Shown here in pieces: positions 57,168 to 64,000 of a stretch of 64,000 nucleotides of DNA. The notes beneath the pieces were generated by a model. It saw nothing but the letters and a program-made list of their open reading frames with translations. It was not told where the DNA came from and ran no database searches. Location of the stretch: the NCBI RefSeq assembly GCF_024679245.1, contig NC_090187.1:22206995-22270994 (forward strand). The letters run 5' to 3'. A program made the position numbers and the translations under genes. This stretch comes from Pseudorasbora parva (Eukaryota > Chordata > Actinopteri > Cypriniformes > Gobionidae). How positions within the stretch are numbered: the first letter of the stretch is position 1; the number at the start of each line of letters is the position of its first letter.

Positions 57168-60100
57168 TGGAGCAGGGTGTTGTGATGCGTCTAGTGCAGT
57201 ACTGTGGGATGAGAGGTAAGATGCATGCCTGTTTGCTTACTTGCTTGCCAGCCTCTTGCTTACAGCTAACTGCCGCTGGCTAGCCCCTAGTGGTGAATAG
57301 GGAAGCAGCTACGGTGTAAGTCTACCCATGCCAGTACAAAGCCTCTCCTTCACCAAGACTCCTGTCAGGCCTCCACGTGGCTACACACAGTAACTGGGTG
57401 CCTTGCGGCCTCAGGCTAACTTGACAGGGGATCTCGGAGCTGCGGTGGTCCCCAGAGGTCATTCCACGATCAACCACCGCCCCGCTGTCTTTCGGGTTAG
57501 TCTGGTAAGACTAAGACTAGGGGAGCACACCCTGAAATCAAAGCACGTGCTGGTAGGCGTACATTAAGGCAGTTCTCCAACAGACCGGATTTCTGGCAGC
57601 CTCCTGCAGCTGGGGGGGGGGAACCGGTCGTCCTGGATTCTTTCCTTGCCATTGGATTACATCCCCCTACAGCAAAGTAGTGGTGTTGGAGCAGGCGCAT
57701 CTCTCTCACCACTTAAATCACTTCCTTGCGCAGGTATCTTCTGTTTATCTTGTGGTGTTTCTTCAAGATTCTCTTTCAAGTCCACTGGCGATGGAGTGCT
57801 TGGTAACGGGGGCAGGACTGAATGATCTGGGAGTCCCTAGCTCAGACTCTGCACAGTGGCGACACGGGGTATATGGTCGTCAGTAGCTGGAATGAGTGGC
57901 AGCTGCTCCCGGCAGACCCCTGTGTGTCTGAGCAGTCCTATTAAGGAGTCGCACTGCTCACCCCAACTGGGGAAGGATCTAGAAAAGGTGATCTAAACAT
58001 TGTCCACTCAGATCAAACCTGGATAGGATACCGCACCTATCAGGTCATTCCGTTTCAGCGGTCGAAAAATTCAAAATAAATATATTCCATTACGCATAGC
58101 AACATGGAACATTAGAACTCTCCTGGACTCTAACTATGGCACTAATCGACCTAGTCGAAGGACAGCATTGGTTGCTGCTGAGCTTAAGCGTTACAACATT
58201 GACATAGCTGCATTAAGTGAGACCAGGCTTCTGGGAGAAGGATCATTAAAGGAGGAAGGTGAGGGCTATACTTTTTTTTGGAGAGGATACCCTACAGGAG
58301 GACAGCATCTGCATGGCGTTGGTTTGGCCATTAAAAATAGCATCCTCCCAAACCTTACTGAAGCCCCAATTGGCATCAGTGAAAGGCTAATGTCACTCCG
58401 CTTCCCTCTTGTTGGAAAGCAATATGCCACTATTTTCAGTGCTTATGCACCTACTCTTCCATCAGAAAAAGAGGTGAAGGATAGTTTCTATGAGACATTG
58501 GATGAGGCCCTTAGGAAAGTTCCACAAAATGATAAAATCTTGCTGCTGGGTGACTTCAATGCAAGAGTAGGAAGGAATAGTGATATTTGGGATGGAATAA
58601 TTGGACATCATGGCATTGGAAATGTAAATGCCAACGGATTAAGACTCTTGAGTCTCTGCGCTGAACACAGCCTTATCATCACTAATACCATGTTTCAATT
58701 AAAAAACAAATATAAGACCTCTTGGTTACACCCACGATCCAAGCATTGGCATCTGCTAGACTATGTCATTGTCAGACAGAATGATATGAGAGATGTGCTC
58801 TTAACTCGAGCTATGAGAGGAGCTGAGTGCTGGACGGATCATCGGATGATTGTTACCAAGGTAAACCTGAGGATCCAGCGGGCAGTACATCTTAGAAAGG
58901 CAGCGTCAGGGAAGCTAAACTGCGCAAGGCTCCAAGATACTGAAGTACGGAACAACTACCGATGCTCTGTTGCTAAGAAACTTCAGGACATTGAGTCTCT
59001 TCTCAGGAATGAAGAGACAATCGACAGCAAATGGAGTTACATAAGTACATCTCTTTATGATGCAGCAGTTGAATCTATTGGAAAGCACAAGAAAAAAAAC
59101 CAGGATTGGTTTGACGAAAATTCCACACATATTACCACCCTCCTTAAAAAAATGCATATTGCCCATAAAGCCTTCCTTAATAATCCAACTTGTGAAACTC
59201 TTAAGAAGGTCTGGCACGGACAGAGAAAAGCAATGCAAGGGACCTTGCGGCAACTGCAGAATCAGTGGTGGATATCCAAGGCCCAGCAGATTCAATCCTT
59301 TGCAGATAAGCATGATATGCATAATTTTTATAATGCAGTTAAGGCCATTTATGGCCCAATATCTTACTCGATCTGCCCCTTGAGATCAGCTGATGAATTG
59401 ACCCTCATTAAGGACCAAACAGGTATTGTTCAAAGATGGGGAGAGCATTTTCAAGCCTTATTAAACCAAAAGGCATCTGTTGATCTTACAGTGCTGGAGG
59501 AACTACCAACTTTACCAAGCATTCAGAGTCTTGATGTTCCACCTTCTTTTTCTGAAGTGTATGCTGCAATCAAGAATTTGAAAAACAGCAAGTCCCCTGG
59601 GCCTGACTGTATTCCTGCTGAGCTCCTGAAGGAAGGAGGGTACCTCTGCACAAGGGCAATCCATCAGTTCATCACCCTAGTGTGGCAGCAAGAAAATATT
59701 CCCCAACAGTGGAAGGATGCAAATATTGTCACAATATATAAAAACAAGGGTGACAGGTCCATTTGTGAAAATAGTAGGGGTATCTCTCTTCTTTCAGTTG
59801 CAGGTAAAGTTCTGGCAAAGGTAATGCTCCATAGACTTGTTAATACTATCTCAGAAAATCTATTGCCTGAATCCCAAAGCGGGTTCAGAGCAGGTCGAAG
59901 TACAGTGGACATGATATTTACCACACGCCAGCTGCAGGAGAAATGTCGCGAACAACATAAGAACTTGTTCATTGCTTTTGTGGATCTTTCCAAAGCCTTT
60001 GATTCTGTAAATCGTGACATCTTATGGGAAGTGCTTTTGCATTTTGGATGCTCTGTAAAGTTTACCACATTGCTACGACAGTTCCATGATGGGATGACTG

Positions 60101-61347
60101 CCAAAGTGACATTGGGTGGACTAGAATCTGCACACTTTGCAGTAGGCACTGGAGTAAGGCAGGGCTGTGTTCTTGCACCAGTCTTGTTTAACATCTTCTT
60201 ACTGTGTGTCACAAAGCTGCTGCATAAAGAAATGGAAGAAGAAAGTGGCGTTACAGTGGCTTATAGACTGGATGGTAACCTGTTTAACATCAGGAGGTTC
60301 CAGGCAGTCACTAAGCTTCAGTTGGTTCGAGTGCTGGAATTGCAGTATGCAGACGATTGTGCCTTGGTGTCACATACTCCAGAAGACTTACAGAATACTC
60401 TTAATGCTGTTGTTAAAGCATACAGCAGGATGGGTCTAGCTGTGAATCAAGAAAACGGAAGTCCTTTGTCAGTGGTCCTCGGATCCTCCACAAAAGCCAC
60501 CAGTTTTCACTGTTCATGATTCCACACTTACTATAGTGCCACACTTCAAATATCTTGGCAGTTATCTATCAAATGACTGTAGCATAGATCAAGATATTCA
60601 ATATAGGATCAAGCAGGCTGCATCTTCATTTGGGAGGTTGAGGAAAAGAGTGTTCAGTAACACAAATTTAAATCTCCACACAAAGATTGCTGTTTATCGG
60701 GCAATCTGCCTCACCGCCCTTCTGTATGGTTCTGAGACATGGACTATCTATGCTCGACATCTGAAAATGTTGGAGTCTTTCCACATTAGATGCCTGCAGC
60801 GTATCCTTAAGGTGACTTGGCAAGATCGAGTGCCACATGTTGATATCCTGAAAAAAGCGAACTGTTGGAGTATAGAAGCAACTCTAATGCTATACCAACT
60901 TAGATGGCTTGGTCATGTGGTGAGAATGCCATCAAGTCGCTTTCCACGTAAGGTATTGTACGGGCAATTACATCTTGGATGTCGTTCTGCAGGAGGTCAA
61001 AAAAAGAGACTGAAAGACCAACTAAAAGCCTCTCTTAAGAAGTGTGGGATGAACCCCTTATCCCTGGAAACTAGTGCCGCAAACCGTACACTCTGGCGGC
61101 AAACATGTCAGAATGGAGCACAAAGCTATGAAGCCAGGAGAATTGAACTTCGCCTGTCTAAAAGAGATCAGAGAAAACAGGCAATGCTTGTTCCCGCACC
61201 CCCAAGGCAATCCGGAGACACTTTTACATGCCCTGTCTGTAAAAGACAGTGTGCTTCCCGCATCGGACTTTACAGTCATCAAAGAACACACAAGTCATAG
61301 AAGAAGTCATCATCGGACATCGATGGACTACCAGAGAGAGAGAGAGA
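57168..61347 (+). mobile_element. Young 4.2-kb LINE inserted into LINE copy B
   Basis: The insertion is bounded by an exact 18-bp duplication GATCCAGGTCTCAGTTAG at 57150-57167 and 61348-61365, as produced by target-primed reverse transcription. It has an 860-bp 5' region (57168-58026), one long coding region (58027-61300) and only about 47 bp of 3' sequence, ending in a (GA)n tail. By coding sequence it belongs with APE-endonuclease LINEs whose protein ends in a C2H2 finger and has no RNase H domain; I cannot decide between Nimb/I-like and RTE-like. The clean boundaries suggest a recent insertion. Confidence 0.92.
58027..61300 (+). pseudogene. LINE ORF: endonuclease, reverse transcriptase, zinc finger; one frameshift
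   Basis: The frame is open from 58027 (after a stop at 58024) with no ATG before the endonuclease domain, so the true start is unclear or lost. Counting from the TTG at 58168, the APE-type endonuclease has the ETR Glu at residue 18, DFN at 129-131 and TDH at 223-225; an ATWNIRTL block lies just upstream at 58099. The RT has motif A with Asp 606 (FVDLSKAFDSVN), GVRQGCVLAPVLF and YADD at 727-730 (60346-60357). The frame ends at 60519, but similarity continues one frame over from about 60452: an extra base in the CAAGAAAACGG stretch explains it. The second part (to 61300) has the thumb and a conserved LESFHIRCLQRIL and LRWLGHVVRMP region, then a CX2CX12HX3H finger at the last 23 residues. Apart from the frameshift and the missing start codon no other defect is evident. 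Confidence 0.92.
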
Positions 61348-61349
61348 GA
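61335..61349. repeat. (GA)n tail of the inserted LINE
   Basis: Seven to eight GA units between the 3' end of the LINE and the right-hand target duplication; some LINE clades end in short tandem repeats rather than poly-A. Confidence 0.7.
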
Positions 61350-61834
61350 TCCAGGTCTCAGTTAGGGCCATGAGGCTGAGTTGAGAATGAGTCCCAATAG
61401 ATGAAATAAAGTCTGCTTTGTTTACAGCAGACTGGCAATGCCAGAGACCAATTGGAATAGAGAGTAAAGTAGCAGAGGATTTCTTCAGACTGCGCAAAGG
61501 ATTAGGTTGCAGCATCTCGCGCGTACAGAGCATGATTTACGAGTGCTAGTAGTAATAGTAGAGATTTGAAAGCACATGGTGAATACAGATCAGAGAAAAG
61601 GCCAGATAGTAATAAGAAAACTGAACACAAACAATGAAAAGGAAACAAATAATGAAAAGGAAAATGATACTCAAGTGCCTTGTCTGGGTCCTTGCTCTGA
61701 AGGAGTTGCACAGGGAAGAGTTGAAGTCTTTACACTCGGTCTTAACACAAGGAGGGCTTCACACGAGGGCTGCCGCATACTATCACGCTATTTATACTCA
61801 CCGGAGTATCGTTCTTGAAAGCAGCTGGGAATGC

Positions 61835-62365
61835 CCTCAACAAACGCGTTCACTCACAAACGTGGCAACGACCAAACAAATGCTTCACAAATGCTACCCC
61901 CCCCCACACATACACACCGCGAGAATACACCCAAACTACTAATACACACCACTGCACTACACAGACACACTTATCCAACAACAAATGAACAAACAATCAA
62001 ATAAGAAAAGTTACAAACCCTTACACAGTAGTTGTCTATCAGTCAATCAATGCTTCACCTCTAGCCTAATGCTACAAACAAACAAGGCTTTTATACCTCA
62101 CTGGCCACACCCCCAAAAACACGTTCAATCACAAACGTGGCAATGATCAAACAAATGCTTCACAAATGCTAACTCCCCCACACACACACCGCGAGAATAC
62201 ACCAAAACTACTAATACACACCACTGCACTAAACAGACACACTTATCCAACAACAAATGAACAAACAATCAAATGAGAAAAGTTACAAACACTTACAGAG
62301 TAGTTGTCTATCAGTCAATCGATCACCTCTAGCCTAATGCTACACACAATCAAGGCTTTTATACA
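61835..62365 (-). promoter_or_regulatory. Two tandem promoter-like units at the 5' end of LINE copy B
   Basis: A unit of about 270 bp is present twice with roughly 90% similarity. For example CGTGGCAA occurs at 61861 and 62136, and GTAGTTGTCTATCAGTCAAT near 62028 and 62300. On the minus strand each unit is preceded by TATAAAAGCC (62088-62095 and 62356-62363 on the plus strand as CTTTTATA) some 30 bp before GCATTAGGCTAGAGGTGA. A third TATAAATAG-like site lies at 61787-61796. Tandem 5' monomers that act as promoters are known in mouse L1; here the promoter role is inferred. Confidence 0.65.
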
Positions 62366-62384
62366 TAAAGCCCAGTACCCAAAG

Positions 62385-62404
62385 ACTACAACTCCCAGAA
62401 TGCA
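62385..62404 (+). promoter_or_regulatory. ZNF143/THAP11-type motif
   Basis: ACTACAACTCCCAGAATGCA is a full match to the widely described ACTACAAYTCCCAGAATGC promoter element bound by ZNF143 and THAP11/HCF-1. It lies just upstream of the outer TATA-like box of LINE copy B, on the side expected for a promoter element. Binding is inferred from sequence only. Confidence 0.65.
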
Positions 62405-62452
62405 CTTCCTTCTCTGCCCTACAAAGCCACTCCCAAAGCCAACACTACTTAA

Positions 62453-64000
62453 TAGGGATGGCACGGTTCACAAAACCCACGGTTCGGTTCGTATCATGGT
62501 TTTAGGGTAGTCTTGTTGCGATAGTCGGTGTTACCCGTGATACACGGTGTTTAACCCACCTACCGGTCATAGCACTTGACCACCTGCACCGTCCCCATTG
62601 TTTTGAAGTTTTAGCCTATAGCAATAAAGCACTTAATTCAGTTAGTGATTACGTGCCTTCGTAATTTAGCGTAAGTGGAACGAGCGCCACAGTAAAGCAG
62701 CAGGTGTCCGATTTCATTTTGAGGAGAGTGATGCAAGCTAACTGGCAAAGGATGGTGGAAGATCTAGTTTCAAAGCAAAATGCAAAAGCACCTATTTGGA
62801 AATATTTTGGATTCAAACCAAATGCCAATAGGGAACCTGAAAACGTTAACGAGGCAACCTGTAAAATTTGCCTGATGAAAGAGGCAGCATCCGGAGGTAA
62901 CACTTCGAATTTACATGCACATCTTCAAGCACACCATAAAAATTAAGCGGCCAAGATGGGTCCAGCGGAAAAAAATCGACCACAAAAGCCTGACACACAA
63001 ACACAGCCTTCGATAAGTGTTGCATTTGCGCGATGCACAAAATATAAAAGGGACAGTGCGAGGTGGAACACGTGCGCTGTCGCAGTGACGAAATACATAT
63101 GCAAGGAAATGGTGTCTTTTAATACTGTTGAAAAGCAATCTTTCAGAGACCTTATAACCACACTCGACAGCCAATATGAACTGCCAGGGCGTTACTATTT
63201 CACCAAAACAGCTGTCCCATGTGCCTACAACCGTGTCCGGAGTGAGTTGCAAAACGTTATTTCAACTGTTGAGCATTTTTCACTCACCACATACATGTGG
63301 TCGAGCACAAAGATGACCCCTTATATGTCTCTGACTGTCCATTTTATTGATACTGAATGGGGACTACAATCAAAATGCCTACAAACTAGTTTTTTTGCCA
63401 GAGGATCACACTGCAGCTAACTTGGCCGACGCTTTGCAGGAGGCCCTAAGTGACTGGGGATTAGACGAGAATAAAATATATTGTATCACAATGGACAGTG
63501 GAGCTAATGTAAAAGCAGCTGTTCGTAATTTAGGCTGGCCCTGGTTAAGCTGCTTTGGGCACAACCTAAACCTAGCTGTGTCCAACACAATCGACAAGAC
63601 AGAGAAAGCCCGCACAGACCGTGCTCTAGCTGTGTGTCGTGCAATAAACGGCATGTTCTCCCACAGCTGGAGAAGGAGAAGGGAACTGCAAAAAGCCCAA
63701 GCCGAGCTTGGCCTTCCTGAACACTCGCTGTTGACGGTAAGTTTATTGTAGCCTCAAATAGTTTGTGACAAAAGCATCTTATTATCAAAATAATGATAAT
63801 AAATAATTATAATAAACCATGTTTTTAATTATTAATATTTTATATGTTTTAATAGTGATTTGTAATATTGCATTTTTAAATGACTGGTAATAACAACTGG
63901 CTATAACAAATGTTTTTATTTTCTCATATTTCTTATATTTTTCCCATGAGGACTGTGCAACTCGCTGGGAATATAAGCAGAAAATGTTTGATAGGATGCT
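62453..64000 (+). mobile_element. hAT transposon with BED-type transposase, runs off the window
   Basis: The left end TAGGGATGGCACGGTTCAC is of hAT style, preceded by a candidate 8-bp target CTACTTAA (62445-62452) that cannot be checked because the right end lies beyond 64000. About 250 bp of 5' sequence precedes the coding region. It inserted immediately outside the 5' end of LINE copy B. Confidence 0.8.
62704..64000 (+). pseudogene. hAT (ZBED-like) transposase, damaged, with one intron
   Basis: hAT transposases cut and paste DNA; the BED finger binds the element ends. The first part (ATG at 62731 is a likely start) has the BED finger with WKYFGF, CKICL and HLQAHH. A TAA at 62944-62946 replaces a sense codon before AAKMGPAEK. 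The next part includes YYFTKTAVPCAY. At about 63393 a T-run frameshift moves the frame, after which come LPEDHTAANLADAL, the first catalytic Asp in TMDSGANVKAAV and the CFGHNLNLAV block. A donor GTAAGT at 63737 and an acceptor AG at 63949-63950 join LLT to DCATRWEYK in phase, giving a 214-bp intron. The rest, including the other catalytic residues, is outside the window. One stop and one frameshift make this copy inactive. Confidence 0.88.

Larger units (their letters stand above)
56643..61711 (-). pseudogene. Endonuclease region of LINE copy B, interrupted by the inserted LINE
   Basis: The N-terminal part (61711-61279 in two overlapping frames) includes LSIPIGLWHCQSAVNKADFI and MALTETWI, where the Glu of TETW is the conserved endonuclease residue. 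The frame then runs into the 18-bp TSD. On the other side of the inserted LINE it resumes at 57150 as KPEDTATPAALS and goes on through SPRPIGRGGGTGLLISNDW and ILLGDFNIHL (conserved Asp and Asn). The junction is in frame once the insert and one TSD copy are ignored, so the endonuclease was intact at this point when the second LINE arrived. Confidence 0.9.

Noticed and set aside
58915..59322. 135-residue minus-strand frame within the young LINE
   Set aside because: Antisense shadow of the LINE coding region, as is 59664-60212.
61835..62365. CRISPR-like or satellite array
   Set aside because: Only two units of about 270 bp at a LINE 5' end in a vertebrate genome; promoter monomers fit better.

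Overview
The window looks like a piece of a teleost fish genome, most likely a cyprinid. The evidence is AT-rich sequence with long microsatellites, tRNA-derived SINEs whose 3' tail matches an L2-type LINE, 5S-type SINEs, and L2, Tc1/mariner, hAT, Harbinger and TTAA-target DNA elements of the kinds common in fish. I found no convincing host protein-coding exon, rRNA gene, true tRNA gene or CRISPR array. It reads as intergenic or deep intronic DNA built from layers of transposons. Family names come from recognition of motifs, termini and target-site duplications (TSDs); no database search was run.

Layout. 1-4.5 kb: mostly unique sequence, one SINE, and a 500-bp DNA element with a 9-bp TSD (3282-3781). 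4.5-8.3 kb: an L2-like LINE on the minus strand, split by a 1252-bp hAT-type element with an 8-bp TSD. 8.3-22 kb: mostly unrecognised sequence with DNA-element ends, an L2 tail, a SINE, a 2.2-kb GC-richer dispersed element, and a decayed Penelope-type hammerhead motif (19391-19424). 22-26 kb: an interrupted solo LTR next to a Tc1-like relic, which contains a TA-target element, which contains a TTAA-target element. 26-31 kb: nested MITEs, a clean 1419-bp hAT element (28376-29794) and an old Harbinger copy. 32 kb: a long purine tract followed by a GC-richer island. 34-42.5 kb: a piggyBac-like element holding a SINE, several Tc1 derivatives, a Tc1 relic split by another hAT element, and a well preserved Harbinger MITE. 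43-53 kb: short hAT and TTAA elements, long (GA)n tracts, two oppositely oriented 5S-type SINE copies and an LTR-element fragment.

54-64 kb is the most informative part. A nearly full-length L2-like LINE (minus, 54257 to about 62440) was split by a younger 4.2-kb LINE on the plus strand (57168-61347). An 18-bp TSD flanks the insertion, and removing the insert restores the L2 endonuclease reading frame. The younger LINE keeps its endonuclease and RT catalytic motifs and a C-terminal C2H2 finger; the main coding defect I see is one frameshift. The L2's 5' end carries two tandem promoter-like units of about 270 bp, each with a TATAAAAG box, and next to them a 20-bp ZNF143-type motif. The window ends inside a BED-finger hAT transposase gene with a recognisable intron, one premature stop and one frameshift.

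The genes do not form a pathway. All recognisable coding material belongs to mobile elements, and the main information is the order in which they arrived.
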